A DNA stretch of 64,000 nt from Vibrio inusitatus (GCA_024346935.1 AP024878.1:992001-1056000); one strand, 5' to 3'; shown: positions 8,387 to 17,649, counted from the stretch's first letter. Notes: generated from the sequence alone by a model not told the origin. Numbers and translations: made by a program.

Positions 8387-8415
8387 TTGTCATGAAAACT
8401 TGCCTGATTTATAAT
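8387..8415 (+). promoter_or_regulatory. sigma-70 promoter of the Tad locus
   Basis: TTGTCA at 8387-8392 and TATAAT at 8410-8415 are separated by exactly 17 bases, giving a predicted transcription start near 8422. It lies 29 bp before the first pilin ATG and is one of the best promoter matches in the window. Confidence 0.75.
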
Positions 8416-8443
8416 CAGTGAAATTATCTAATAAAGACCAACC

Positions 8444-8617
8444 ATGAAGCGTTTTTTGAAAAAACTATTATCCGACCAGGGAGGTGTTACTGCGATAGAG
8501 TATGGAATGATAGGTATGGCTCTGGCAACCTCACTTGCAATTATCATGGGAGATAACGAATCAGGATTTATTTCTGCTTTGTCGTCTATGTATACCTCGA
8601 TCACCATCGCATTTTAA
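8444..8617 (+). CDS. Flp/Fap-type pilin, first copy
   Basis: A 57-residue prepilin. A short basic leader MKRFLKKLLSDQGG is followed by VTAIEYGMIGMALATSL, the hydrophobic Flp core. Cleavage by the prepilin peptidase after Gly14 would leave Glu at position 5 of the mature protein followed by Tyr, the class signature. The ribosome binding site is poor (only AAAGA upstream) although the promoter is strong. It is shorter and more diverged than the second copy and could be a minor pilin. Confidence 0.85.
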   Translation: MKRFLKKLLSDQGGVTAIEYGMIGMALATSLAIIMGDNESGFISALSSMYTSITIAF

Positions 8618-8992
8618 TTCACTTCTTAATATCCAAGCTCTCCCACAAATTAACCACCGGTTTTTTATAAACAACAAATAAGCTTACATTTCACTCAATC
8701 TTCCTTCACATATTAGCTACACCGTAATTTTTTAAACCTGGGTCTCAACTTTTTAATTATCAGGAAAATGTCAAATAATGTCATGCTTAGGTAAAAATGC
8801 GATCTAAGTCTCTTGGTTTTGACCTTTAAATATTACAAATAGGAATAAGTGTAGGTTAATTGTTAAATTTGTGTAAGTGTGGGTGATCTTGCTAATCTAG
8901 TGTCTTTTGAGCCCCCTTTGTTATAGAACTAGTCTGAAATGGAATTTATGGGGCACTCCCTAACATGATGTTTTATATAAGGAAGATTGAGC
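8618..8992 (+). promoter_or_regulatory. 375-bp gap between the two pilin genes
   Basis: No gene seen. The only terminator-like feature is a short AACC-ACC-GGTT stem followed by TTTT near 8658. A possible promoter is TTGTGT at 8869-8874 with TAATCT at 8893-8898, spacer 18. The length suggests that the second pilin has its own leader and promoter. Confidence 0.35.
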
Positions 8993-9202
8993 ATGTTTAA
9001 AACTTTTCTGACTCGCTTTATTAAAGATGAACGCGGTGTAACTGCGATTGAATATGGTGTGATTGGTGTTGCTTTGGCAACAGTATTAGGTGTAGTGATG
9101 TATACTGGTGTAGGAGGCGGTGACGGTTTAGTTGACGCAATCGGGGCTGCGTTCACAGATATAGTTACTGCAATGGGTGGTGTTGATCCGAGTGGCGCAT
9201 AA
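8993..9202 (+). CDS. flp: Flp/Fap-type pilin, second copy (probable major pilin)
   Basis: A 69-residue prepilin. The leader MFKTFLTRFIKDERG is followed by VTAIEYGVIGVALATVLGV; cleavage after Gly15 leaves Glu at mature position 5. The rest is a glycine-rich tail ending in GGVDPSGA. An upstream TTG at 8987 is in frame, but the ATG at 8993 has AAGGAAG 7 bases away and is preferred. The strong ribosome binding site and position directly before the prepilin peptidase gene suggest that this is the main pilus subunit. Confidence 0.9.
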   Translation: MFKTFLTRFIKDERGVTAIEYGVIGVALATVLGVVMYTGVGGGDGLVDAIGAAFTDIVTAMGGVDPSGA

Positions 9203-9218
9203 AATAGCATAATTACAT

Positions 9219-9668
9219 TTGTTTATTTTATTAGAGATAGTGATTGTTATATTTCTTTTATCTGTCGCTTATGGCGATGCAATAGAGAGAAGAATTGATA
9301 ATCACTGTGTCATTATTATATTTTTATTATCAGTTTTACTGTCGAGTGGGAGTGCTAATACTCTTTATAGACTCGATTCGATTATTATTTGTTGCTTGAT
9401 TGGTTTTATATTCCATATGTGCAATGTTTGGGGTGGTGGTGATGGTAAATTACTTATCGCAGTTGCTCCATTATTCCCACTTGCCCAGTTGCTTGATTTT
9501 TTTGTTGCTACATTACTGTGTGGTGGATTTTTATCGATATTTTATTGGGTGAAGTATCGATTTTTATTTAAGGATGCACAAGATGAGGGTTTACCTTATG
9601 GGATAGCCATTGTCTGTGGTGTAAACCTTTCCCTCTACTTTTCACAAGGACTTGCAATCTATTCATGA
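9219..9668 (+). CDS. tadV: TadV/CpaA prepilin peptidase
   Basis: A 149-residue polytopic membrane protease that processes Flp pilins and the TadE/F pseudopilins. The two catalytic aspartates are visible: Asp20 in VAYGDAIERRIDN and Asp75 in WGGGDGK (the GxGD motif). It has the short A24 architecture of TadV without the N-terminal methylase domain of PilD. The frame opens at a TTG at 9219 without a good ribosome binding site; a GTG at 9240 is an alternative that would shorten helix 1. Its 3' end overlaps the next gene by 4 bp. Confidence 0.85.
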   Translation: MFILLEIVIVIFLLSVAYGDAIERRIDNHCVIIIFLLSVLLSSGSANTLYRLDSIIICCLIGFIFHMCNVWGGGDGKLLIAVAPLFPLAQLLDFFVATLLCGGFLSIFYWVKYRFLFKDAQDEGLPYGIAIVCGVNLSLYFSQGLAIYS

Positions 9669-10528
9669 GCTCTCGATTGATTTTTATATTTTCCTTTATT
9701 TTTGTTGCTTTCGGTCTGTTTGCAATAATGCAAAATGTCAATGCGCGTGCAGAAACGAATGCAAAGAAACAAGTCCAAGCTCAAGTTGAAGAAAAAAAAG
9801 AGATAAAGTTCGTGCTTTGGCGCAGTAAGTCTGAGCTTTCTCGCGGTGAAGTCGTTACTAATAACAAACTCGAACGAGCTGTCCTTCCTGAATTAGAGGC
9901 TAATGCTCTAGGCGTCAATTCAGATATCAATATCAGTTTGGTGGAAGATAGCCGAGCTAATCACAACATTCCTGCTGGTGAGTATGTTTTTCCTGAAATG
10001 TTTACCTCTCCAGAGCAAGCAGGGTACTTAGATCTTTTAGCCTCTGAAGGTAAAATTCTTTATCCGTTGCCAATCTCAACAATGAATCTCATTAATAACT
10101 ATATCCGACCAGGCGATATGGTGGATATTATTTCTGTTAGCTCTCCTTTAACTAATTTAGCGGATACCGGGGCTCGTATTACCCAATTTCAGGGCGTAAA
10201 AGCGCGCACAATCAAACGTGGCGTCAAGGTACTTGCGTTCGAGCAAAAGCCGGTAGATCCCAACGAACAACAAAATCAAAGTGGAAACACCATTAGCCCT
10301 AGAGTATCAGCATCTGGTAATTCTAAAACGACTGTAGTCATTGAAGTGGAGCCAGAGTTTGTTTCTCGTCTATCACTTGCACAGCGTACTATGCACTTGG
10401 AGATCTATCGTTCTCAGATCACTGGAGAGATCCCACCTGCGAATATGAGTGATGTGATTGAAAACTATCAAGGTATACGCGAATTGCGCGGCGCAGAAAC
10501 ACAAACAACGAATGTAGAGGTCTACTAG
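9665..10528 (+). CDS. rcpC: RcpC/CpaB Flp pilus assembly protein
   Basis: A 287-residue periplasmic protein with one N-terminal membrane anchor (residues 4-22) and an SAF-like domain (about 45-115: LSRGEVVTNNKLERAVLPE, then NIPAGEYVFPEMF). The RcpC/CpaB domain follows, with YIRPGDMVDIISV near residue 150 and a beta-rich C-terminus. Family members help secretin assembly or pilus stability. It is translationally coupled to both neighbours: ATGA at its start, and its stop overlaps the secretin's GTG. Confidence 0.88.
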   Translation: MSSRLIFIFSFIFVAFGLFAIMQNVNARAETNAKKQVQAQVEEKKEIKFVLWRSKSELSRGEVVTNNKLERAVLPELEANALGVNSDINISLVEDSRANHNIPAGEYVFPEMFTSPEQAGYLDLLASEGKILYPLPISTMNLINNYIRPGDMVDIISVSSPLTNLADTGARITQFQGVKARTIKRGVKVLAFEQKPVDPNEQQNQSGNTISPRVSASGNSKTTVVIEVEPEFVSRLSLAQRTMHLEIYRSQITGEIPPANMSDVIENYQGIRELRGAETQTTNVEVY

Positions 10529-11859
10529 TGCTTTTTAAGGTTTTCAGCAAGTTAGCATTGGTGCTTTGCTTCGTTTCTGTTCAGGCTTTAGCCTATCAGA
10601 TCCCATTAAATGACGCTCGTTCGGTACGAACGAAACAACAGATTGGCACTGTATTCATGAGCCAACCTACCATTGCTGACTATAAAGTGATTAATGAACG
10701 TCAAATAGTGGTGTTTGGCAGTTCAATCGGCCAAACGCGTTTGATGATTTACGATGTTGACGGTCGCTTGATCATTTCTCGTCTTGTTGATGTAACACAA
10801 CCTCTAAATCATGTTAGAGCAGAGGTGAATAAACGCTATCCAGAATTGAACATTGAAATTGCACCTATGGGCGCAAAGGTTGCTGTAAATGGCGTAGTTT
10901 TTACTGAGAAAGAGCGAGATGGCCTTTATGCTTTAGTCGCAAATATGTTGGGATTAGAAAAAGCAGAACGTTGGGGGAGTACTGTAAATATGGAGTTTCC
11001 TGAGCCAATGACTGGAGATCCAGAGGCAGAGTTTTATCGAAATTATACCTATGAAGGTATTATCGAAGGACTAGAGTTAAACTCGCCGTTTCAGGTGAAT
11101 GTCCGCACAACGATAGCAACGGTGGGTAGTGAGTTTAGTGAAACTATAGGTGTTGATTGGACATCGGGGGGAGCTCCTGGTGTGTTTACTTTTCCTAATA
11201 TGACGGCTTCTGATCTTTCTGCCACTATCACCGCCCTGTCTAATGATAATTTGGCTGAAGTATTAGCAGAGCCAAATATTACGGTGTTATCTGGCGAGGA
11301 AGCTTCATTTTTAGTGGGTGGTGAGATCCCCATGATTACTAATGATACTAATGGTACGACAATTACCTTTAAAGAATATGGCATTGGTTTAGACATTGCT
11401 GCCAAAGTGAAAAATGAAAATGAAATTCGTTTAAAGGTCCAGCCAAGTGTAAGTGTTGTCGATCAAATATTGTCCACTACTTCTGCGGAGGTTCCTCAAC
11501 TTTCCACCCGTCGTGCCACTACGACCATAGAGATAGCCGATGGCCAAACCTTTATGATTGGTGGTCTGATGAATAGTGAAGATATCGAATCACTGCAGAA
11601 GATTCCATTGCTTGGCGATATTCCTTTTTTCGGTGCTTTATTTAGTAAGTCCGTAACAAATCGCAAAACCTCTGAAGTTGTTATCATTGCTACTGTTAAC
11701 CTAGTTAAACCAACTCAGGCAGATAGTTTAACAATCCCTCGCATTCATAAAACAAACACCTTTGCTCGCTGGCTTGGCATGAGTAGAGAATTTAGCGAGC
11801 GCAATCAACAAGACGCAGAATTGGTTCAATTGATGGATAATGGAGGGTTTGCGCAATGA
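10528..11859 (+). CDS. rcpA: RcpA/CpaC outer-membrane secretin
   Basis: 443 residues with a signal peptide ending near VQALA. The N-terminal pilus/secretin domain contains VFMSQPTIADYKVINERQIV, and the C-terminal secretin domain contains EVLAEPNITVLSGEEASFLVGGE (split here only by length) and PLLGDIPFFGALF, the typical secretin signature. It forms the outer-membrane ring through which the Flp pilus exits. The GTG start overlaps the stop of rcpC. It is coupled to the following lipoprotein gene by a 4-bp ATGA overlap. Confidence 0.92.
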   Translation: MLFKVFSKLALVLCFVSVQALAYQIPLNDARSVRTKQQIGTVFMSQPTIADYKVINERQIVVFGSSIGQTRLMIYDVDGRLIISRLVDVTQPLNHVRAEVNKRYPELNIEIAPMGAKVAVNGVVFTEKERDGLYALVANMLGLEKAERWGSTVNMEFPEPMTGDPEAEFYRNYTYEGIIEGLELNSPFQVNVRTTIATVGSEFSETIGVDWTSGGAPGVFTFPNMTASDLSATITALSNDNLAEVLAEPNITVLSGEEASFLVGGEIPMITNDTNGTTITFKEYGIGLDIAAKVKNENEIRLKVQPSVSVVDQILSTTSAEVPQLSTRRATTTIEIADGQTFMIGGLMNSEDIESLQKIPLLGDIPFFGALFSKSVTNRKTSEVVIIATVNLVKPTQADSLTIPRIHKTNTFARWLGMSREFSERNQQDAELVQLMDNGGFAQ

Positions 11860-12317
11860 GAAATCTATTTGCTTTACTACTCTCGATATCAGTTGTTGGA
11901 TGTGCGGATCATGCATTGCAAGATAGAGGAACACAAAGCGTAGCTTATCAAGAAAAACATCAATTTGAATTGAGTTTTGAGTCGACAGACAAGGAAATAG
12001 AGTTTGCTCGAATTGAAGCTATTATTGACCAATTTGATGTCAAACAAGCCCGTTATCAACTGTATGTGCCAAAAGAGCATGCCAAACAAGGCGAACAGAT
12101 TTTGCAATATATTAAATCGCTAAATGTTCGCCCCGATTGGATTGTTATGCACACGCAGCCACAAGGAGAATCTATCTTATTAGTGGTATCACAATGGCAA
12201 TCCGTTATTGATTACTGCCGTCCGCTGACTATTACAAAACCACACCCACAGGCAGGATGCTCTGTAGAAACCAATAGAACTATTCAGCTTGTTAACCCAG
12301 GGACGAGAGTAAATTAA
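11856..12317 (+). CDS. Tad-locus lipoprotein, RcpB/CpaD-like
   Basis: A 153-residue lipoprotein (signal peptide with VVGC, cysteine near residue 16). The core is a small alpha/beta region containing FARIEAIIDQFDVKQARYQLYVP; the C-terminal tail has two cysteines (DYCRPLT, AGCSVETN) that could form a disulphide. Position between secretin and TadZ, lipidation and the C-terminal 'C-R-P...GC...N' pattern match the CpaD/RcpB lipoproteins that assist secretin function. Similarity to either family by eye is only moderate. Confidence 0.7.
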   Translation: MRNLFALLLSISVVGCADHALQDRGTQSVAYQEKHQFELSFESTDKEIEFARIEAIIDQFDVKQARYQLYVPKEHAKQGEQILQYIKSLNVRPDWIVMHTQPQGESILLVVSQWQSVIDYCRPLTITKPHPQAGCSVETNRTIQLVNPGTRVN

Positions 12318-13582
12318 TGGCCAATATGTTCGATCTCTCAGAAGAGCTTTCGCTTGATTTAGACAAGAAAAAAACACAACCAAAATCAGTCACACCGAAG
12401 CAAAGCGGTGGGGCTACTTTGTTTTTTAGTGACAACGAATGTAAAGAAGCCGTTGTAGAAGCCTATGCCTTTGAAGGACTGGAAGAACCTAAGTGCCTAA
12501 AAGGTTTCCCTAAAGCGGATAAGAAGCAGCAGCTTGGTGACGTGGTTTTGGTTCAGTTAACGGCCTCAATTGACATTGAATCTGACGCTCAAGAGATCAA
12601 CGCTACGCTACCCAATAACAAGACCGTTATCTTACTGGGACAAACGGACTCGATACATATTCTTCGCAGACTTGAGAAAATGGGTTTTTATTATCTCCCT
12701 TGGCCGGTAGATAAATCGGAGCTACTCGAGTGTTTAAAGCAAGCAAGTCGAGACGAGAGAAAGCGTTACGAGAGTGGATATTTTAGAAAGGCTAAGCGTG
12801 TTGCTATTGTTGGCTCTAAAGGCGGAATTGGTACATCTGTAATCACCACAGAACTGAGTGCATTGTTAGCCAAAAAGGGCAGTCGCACCATTTTGGTAGA
12901 TCATCATTACACCCTCAGCAATATCGACATTATTCTTAGTCAGAAAGACCTAGAGCAGGTTGATATTAGTACGATAACTGTAGAGCCAACCAAGCTCGAT
13001 GAAGAATCAGCCACTAGTTACCTCAATGAGGTGGACCACAACTTTATGTATCTTGGCTTTACTGGTGAAGATAAGCTTGAAGAGCTAGAAAAATACACCA
13101 ATACAGTGAGTGAAAAGCTCAGTCGTCAGGCCAATTTCATTGTAAGTGACTTCTCTGGTTCTCTTGATTTTCCGCTAAAAGCTGAGCGCTTAGTCAGCGA
13201 AAGTGATGTGATTGTTGTTGTTACAGAGCCTTCAGTATCAAGCGTAAGAGCCACACAAAGATTGCTCGACAAGATTAAAGATGTCGCTATACCTCAATTA
13301 GTGCGACCAAGGATCATGGTCGTGGTTAACCATCATCGTCCAGAGGCTGCATTTAACCTCAATATTGAAGAGGTAGAGCGATTTATAAAAATGAAACCAG
13401 ACATGGTAATCCCTTTCTATAAAACAGCGGCTAAGCAATTAATTGAGGGCAAGAAGTTACAAGCGTTAGAAAAAGGCAAGCACACACCGTTTACTCAATT
13501 GGCCATGGCAGTCAATGGTCAAAACACGAAAAAGAAGGTGGGGTTATTCAGTAAGCTCTCTTTAAAACGAGGTAAAAAATGA
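12317..13582 (+). CDS. tadZ: TadZ/CpaE pilus localisation ATPase
   Basis: 421 residues. The N-terminal half (1-150) is an atypical receiver-like domain. The second half is a ParA/MinD-type ATPase with the deviant Walker A VGSKGGIGTSVITTEL near residue 166, switch region VSDFSGSLDFPL and VVVTEPSVSSVRATQRLL. The extreme C-terminus is basic. TadZ directs the Tad machine to its cellular site, often a pole. It is coupled to the gene before it (shared A of TAATG) and overlaps tadA by 4 bp. Confidence 0.9.
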   Translation: MANMFDLSEELSLDLDKKKTQPKSVTPKQSGGATLFFSDNECKEAVVEAYAFEGLEEPKCLKGFPKADKKQQLGDVVLVQLTASIDIESDAQEINATLPNNKTVILLGQTDSIHILRRLEKMGFYYLPWPVDKSELLECLKQASRDERKRYESGYFRKAKRVAIVGSKGGIGTSVITTELSALLAKKGSRTILVDHHYTLSNIDIILSQKDLEQVDISTITVEPTKLDEESATSYLNEVDHNFMYLGFTGEDKLEELEKYTNTVSEKLSRQANFIVSDFSGSLDFPLKAERLVSESDVIVVVTEPSVSSVRATQRLLDKIKDVAIPQLVRPRIMVVVNHHRPEAAFNLNIEEVERFIKMKPDMVIPFYKTAAKQLIEGKKLQALEKGKHTPFTQLAMAVNGQNTKKKVGLFSKLSLKRGKK

Positions 13583-14862
13583 GCTTAACTAAAGAGCTGT
13601 ATGAAAAATTCCGCGCGCAAATATTTGAGGTGATTGATGCTGGTGTGTTGAATGAGATGACCACTCAACAACTGACTGTGCAAATCGAAAAAGCCATAGG
13701 TAAGCTTTGCGAAAACTACCCAACACCAGTGCCTTCAGTGACTCGTGCAGAATTGACTAAAAACCTAGTCGATGAGTTGATTGGTCTTGGTCCTTTGCAG
13801 TCGTTAATGGAAGATGAATCGATTTCTGACATCATGGTTAATGGTGTTGATGAGGTCTTTATTGAGCGCAATGGCAAGACGCAAAAAGTAGACATCTCGT
13901 TTATGAATCACAAGCAATTGATCGAAATTGCTAAACGAATTGCTAATAACGTCGGCCGTCGTGTCGATGAATCTAACCCTTTATGTGATGCACGACTGGC
14001 TGATGGTAGTCGTGTGAATGTAGTGATTCCGCCTATTGCTCTTGATGGCGTTGCTATTTCTATTCGTAAGTTTAAAGAGCAAAAGCTAGGCTTGCGCGAA
14101 CTGGTAGGCTTTGGTGCTATGTCGCCAGCGATGGCGCGAGTATTGATGATAGCCGCTCGCTGTCGCTTAAATATTATTATCTCAGGTGGTACAGGGTCGG
14201 GTAAGACCACCATGCTTAATGCGCTTTCTCAATATATAGGCAATGATGAACGTATCTTAACCATTGAAGATGCAGCAGAGCTTAGAATTCAGCAGCCGCA
14301 TGTTGTAAGACTTGAAACCCGCCCAGCCAGTACAGAAGGCTCTGGCGCTATCACTCAACGAGACTTGGTAATTAATGCCCTGCGTATGCGTCCAGAACGA
14401 ATTATTTTGGGAGAGTGTCGCGGTGCAGAAGCCTTTGAAATGCTTCAGGCGATGAATACAGGTCATGATGGCTCAATGTCAACGCTTCACGCCAACACCC
14501 CGCGAGATGCATTATCTCGTATTGAGTCGATGGTCATGATGGCAAACCTTGCTTTGCCACTTCCTGCCATCCGACGCACAATTGTTTCTGCAGTGCATCT
14601 AATTATTCAAGTTAACCGTCTTCGTGATGGCAGTCGAAAAGTCACCAGTATCTCGGAACTTTATGGCCTAGAGGGTGAAGCGCCCGTTATGGAAGAGATC
14701 TTTAAGTTTGTTCCTGATCAGGAGCAAGCAAAAGACAAAGTGAATGGGCAGTTTGTCACTTCCGGTTTGCCAAGCCGCTCTCAAATACACATTAGCGCCT
14801 CTGAATACGGTCTATCTAAAGAGCTAGAAGCGGCCTTTGAAATGGAGGCTGAGCCTGCGTGA
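13579..14862 (+). CDS. tadA: TadA/CpaF secretion ATPase
   Basis: A 427-residue hexameric ATPase of the type II/IV secretion superfamily, powering pilus extension and, in some systems, retraction. An N-terminal helical domain is followed by NVGRRVDESNPLCDARLADG, Walker A SGGTGSGKTTMLN near residue 205, the Asp box TIEDAAELR, Walker B-region MRPERIILGECRG and the His box MSTLHANTPRDAL. All catalytic elements are intact. It overlaps tadZ and tadB by 4 bp each. Confidence 0.95.
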   Translation: MSLTKELYEKFRAQIFEVIDAGVLNEMTTQQLTVQIEKAIGKLCENYPTPVPSVTRAELTKNLVDELIGLGPLQSLMEDESISDIMVNGVDEVFIERNGKTQKVDISFMNHKQLIEIAKRIANNVGRRVDESNPLCDARLADGSRVNVVIPPIALDGVAISIRKFKEQKLGLRELVGFGAMSPAMARVLMIAARCRLNIIISGGTGSGKTTMLNALSQYIGNDERILTIEDAAELRIQQPHVVRLETRPASTEGSGAITQRDLVINALRMRPERIILGECRGAEAFEMLQAMNTGHDGSMSTLHANTPRDALSRIESMVMMANLALPLPAIRRTIVSAVHLIIQVNRLRDGSRKVTSISELYGLEGEAPVMEEIFKFVPDQEQAKDKVNGQFVTSGLPSRSQIHISASEYGLSKELEAAFEMEAEPA

Positions 14863-15770
14863 GTAGTTGGTTGCTGTTAAGTGTTGCATTTGTCGGATTT
14901 GGTTTTGCGTTCTATTTAAAACGCAAGCCAGATCCTCGTTATGTCTTCCTTGAGCAAACATCGCAGAGAAAAAGCAAAGAATTATCTGCTCTTGATATTG
15001 AAGGACTGACTAAATCCAATTTATTGCAAAGAATTACTAGCACTTGGAACGTAATTTCAGCGTCTCTAGGTAAGTTTCCCGTACCAAAGATTGTACTATT
15101 TCTAATGTTGATCAATGGTGTGGCATTTTTTGTCAATCAGAGATGGCTAAGTTTTCCTCAAACTGAAATTAATATAGCCGCGACACTACTTGCACTCTTC
15201 TTCGGTACACGTTTTCTTATCGATAGACGACGTAAAGCATTTGATACTGACTTTCCTGATGCTCTTAATATTTTGATGAGTGCGGTGACCGCAGGTGAGA
15301 GTATCAATGCCGCATTTGCCTATGTTTCCAAGGTTTCTGATAATGATGTAGGGCGAGAGTTTAAGGATATCTCGGATCGAATGCGTTTGGGTGAATCTAC
15401 ACAAGCTATTTTTGACCGTTCTTGTAAGCGTTTTCCTTACCCGCCCTTCTTATTTTTTGTGATTACCATTCGCGCGAACATGGAGCGCGGAGGTCAATTA
15501 AAAAGCGTTCTTGGAAAGTTGATTCGTGTTCTTGTTGAAGCTCGCAACCTAGAGAAGAAAAAAATGGCAATGACATCAGAGGCGAGAATTTCAGCCAAGA
15601 TTGTAGGCGCAATTCCTTTTTGTTTTATGTTGCTTTTAAATTTGATTAACCCTAAAGATCTTGAGTTTGTATTATTTCATCCTGATGGTCGTTGGATACT
15701 CTATTACCTTCTAATTAGTGAAGGGACAGGAATGTTTATTGTCTGGTGGTTAGTGAGGAGCATACGCTGA
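14859..15770 (+). CDS. tadB: TadB inner-membrane platform protein
   Basis: 303 residues with a GTG start inside the end of tadA. An N-terminal hydrophobic helix, two more helices (about residues 75-115), a cytoplasmic GspF-like domain with FPDALNILMSAVTAGESINAAF and ANMERGGQLKSVLGKLI, and two C-terminal membrane helices are seen. TadB and TadC form the heteromeric counterpart of PilC/GspF, transmitting ATPase motion to pilin assembly. Confidence 0.9.
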   Translation: MSSWLLLSVAFVGFGFAFYLKRKPDPRYVFLEQTSQRKSKELSALDIEGLTKSNLLQRITSTWNVISASLGKFPVPKIVLFLMLINGVAFFVNQRWLSFPQTEINIAATLLALFFGTRFLIDRRRKAFDTDFPDALNILMSAVTAGESINAAFAYVSKVSDNDVGREFKDISDRMRLGESTQAIFDRSCKRFPYPPFLFFVITIRANMERGGQLKSVLGKLIRVLVEARNLEKKKMAMTSEARISAKIVGAIPFCFMLLLNLINPKDLEFVLFHPDGRWILYYLLISEGTGMFIVWWLVRSIR

Positions 15771-16612
15771 TGATGATTGCTGCATTTTTCATTTCAGTCT
15801 CTGCATTAATTGCATTGGGTATTACGCGTTACCTCGATCATAAAGCGACACAACATCGCATCAAGAGCTTTTTAGACGGTAAAAAGCAAGCTAATTTCAG
15901 CATTGTTCATGATTTTCTTGGGGGGATGGGGAAGGGAACCCAAAGAGAAATTCGCAACAAGTTTGAAGATGCCGGAATCTATAACAAGGATTTATTACGT
16001 TATTATCAACCATTAAAATTTGCTCTTTTGGCTATAGCAACAATCGGTATCCTTCTCTTTGTCCACGAAACGAGTGATATGTTGATTAGCTTCATGGGAG
16101 CCATTGTTGGGGTAATTATTGTTCCTGACATGTATCTCGCCCTACGTAAAAAGCGGCTTATCGACAAAAACTCCCGCCAACTCCCTTATATGATTGACAT
16201 GATGGCGGTATGTGTTCAAACCGGCATGACTCTTGAGGGGGCATTTCGCTATCTGGGTGATGAGTTAAAAAGCTTTGATAAAGATCTTTGCTATCAGATC
16301 CGCAAAACGTCTGATGCGGCAGAAGTAAAGGGAATGGAAGCCGCATTAGTAGATCTAACCAAGCGTGTTCCCACGCCTCAGGTTCGAAGCTTTGCTTTGA
16401 CGTTGACTCAAAATATTCAGTATGGCACCTCAGTAGCCCCCGTCCTTTCAGATTTGGCGGAAGATTTCCGTAATGAGCAGATTTTGGTTATGGAAGAAAA
16501 AATCGGCAAGCTCGCGGCAAAAATGAGTGCACCTCTAATCCTTTTTATTATGTTCCCCATCGTCATCTTGATTTTGGCTCCGGGTATTACACGAATGATG
16601 ACAGGCAATTAA
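15770..16612 (+). CDS. tadC: TadC inner-membrane platform protein
   Basis: 280 residues, a GspF-type protein: membrane helices at the N-terminus (2-20), in the middle (about 85-120) and at the C-terminus (PLILFIMFPIVILILAPGI). The T2SSF domain between them has LPYMIDMMAVCVQTGMTLEG. A GTG at 15746 is in frame, but the ATG at 15770 has GAGGAG 9 bases upstream and shares its A with the tadB stop (TGATG), so it is preferred. Partner of TadB. Confidence 0.9.
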   Translation: MMIAAFFISVSALIALGITRYLDHKATQHRIKSFLDGKKQANFSIVHDFLGGMGKGTQREIRNKFEDAGIYNKDLLRYYQPLKFALLAIATIGILLFVHETSDMLISFMGAIVGVIIVPDMYLALRKKRLIDKNSRQLPYMIDMMAVCVQTGMTLEGAFRYLGDELKSFDKDLCYQIRKTSDAAEVKGMEAALVDLTKRVPTPQVRSFALTLTQNIQYGTSVAPVLSDLAEDFRNEQILVMEEKIGKLAAKMSAPLILFIMFPIVILILAPGITRMMTGN

Positions 16613-16613
16613 T

Positions 16614-17639
16614 ATGAAACACCTTATTGTGTTCTTGGGTTTGATTTTAGTTGGGTGCAGCAGCACTCAGAACATAACCGACGAGCAGACCGTACAGCAG
16701 CTTACGATAAGTAAAAACTATGTAGGGCTAGTGGATTTCTATAAACAACAAGTTGTAGAAGATAGAAACGATTGGCGCGCGCAACAACACCTTGCTGAAG
16801 CGTATTTAAAAAATGGTGATTTGGAGTCAGCAGACTTCTATATCCAGAGAGTGATCGATTTATCTAAAAAACCCACAGCGAGTGCTTACTTCATTAAAGG
16901 GCAAGTGTTGGCTCGCAATCTCAATTTTACTAGCTCACTAGTTCAGTACCACAAAGCTATCGATATGGGTTTAGATAGTGGTGATGTGTATATGCAGCAA
17001 GGTATTTCCCTTGCACAAACTAAGCAGTTTTCAAAGGCTATTGATAGTTTCAACCAAGCGAGATTGCGTGGCTATGATGACGTAGCAATAAAAAATAATA
17101 TAGCCATGGTGAGAATTTATGAAGGTGACTTTCAAGGCGCAGTCGACATCTTACTTCCTTTGTATGAACAAGATAGTAGCAATGAATTAGTTAACTCGAA
17201 TTTAAAACTTAGCGCCATGAAGTTGGATGAAGCACAGCAGGAAGTGTATCCCGTTGTTGATGATCCAATAAAGGTTGAAACTTTTGATAATCAAGAAAAT
17301 GTCTCTCTGAAAACTGAAGAAGTCGAAGTGACTGAAATTTCAGCGGAGGAATTTTTTGCCTCTCAATCTGTACTGAAAGAATCAAAGCGCTCCACTAAGC
17401 GCACCTATCATTTGCAGCTTGGCTCATACGATAACATGGCGGAAGCACTCGAGAAGCGAAATGAGCTTTTAAGTACAAACCTACCAATTACTATTCTCCC
17501 TTCAGACCTTGGAGAATCAGGCACTTGGTATCGCTTGTTAAGTGGTGAGTTTAAGAATTATCGACAAGCCAAAAATTTCGCTAACCAGAACCAAGATACA
17601 TTGAAAGATCATAGTTACTTTATTCAAGTGATTCGCTAG
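16614..17639 (+). CDS. tadD: TadD-type TPR lipoprotein with C-terminal SPOR domain
   Basis: 341 residues. A signal peptide ends in LVGC (lipidated cysteine near residue 15). Tetratricopeptide repeats cover about 55-190 (AQQHLAEAYLKNGDLESADFYIQR, shown in part by AYFIKGQVLARNLNF). An acidic linker (about 215-255) leads to a C-terminal domain of about 80 residues with the SPOR pattern: YHLQLGSYDNMAEALEKRNE, then GTWYRLLSGEFKNYRQAKNF and SYFIQVIR. TadD is the pilotin-like TPR protein of the Tad system; SPOR domains bind denuded peptidoglycan. The fusion is unusual and would tether the machine to septal or remodelled wall. Confidence 0.85.
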   Translation: MKHLIVFLGLILVGCSSTQNITDEQTVQQLTISKNYVGLVDFYKQQVVEDRNDWRAQQHLAEAYLKNGDLESADFYIQRVIDLSKKPTASAYFIKGQVLARNLNFTSSLVQYHKAIDMGLDSGDVYMQQGISLAQTKQFSKAIDSFNQARLRGYDDVAIKNNIAMVRIYEGDFQGAVDILLPLYEQDSSNELVNSNLKLSAMKLDEAQQEVYPVVDDPIKVETFDNQENVSLKTEEVEVTEISAEEFFASQSVLKESKRSTKRTYHLQLGSYDNMAEALEKRNELLSTNLPITILPSDLGESGTWYRLLSGEFKNYRQAKNFANQNQDTLKDHSYFIQVIR

Positions 17640-17649
17640 GAGCGCAACG

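Noticed and set aside
8869..8898. Sigma-54 promoter before the second pilin
   Set aside because: GTGGGTGATCTTGC has GG and GC 8 rather than 10 bases apart, so it does not fit the -24/-12 consensus.
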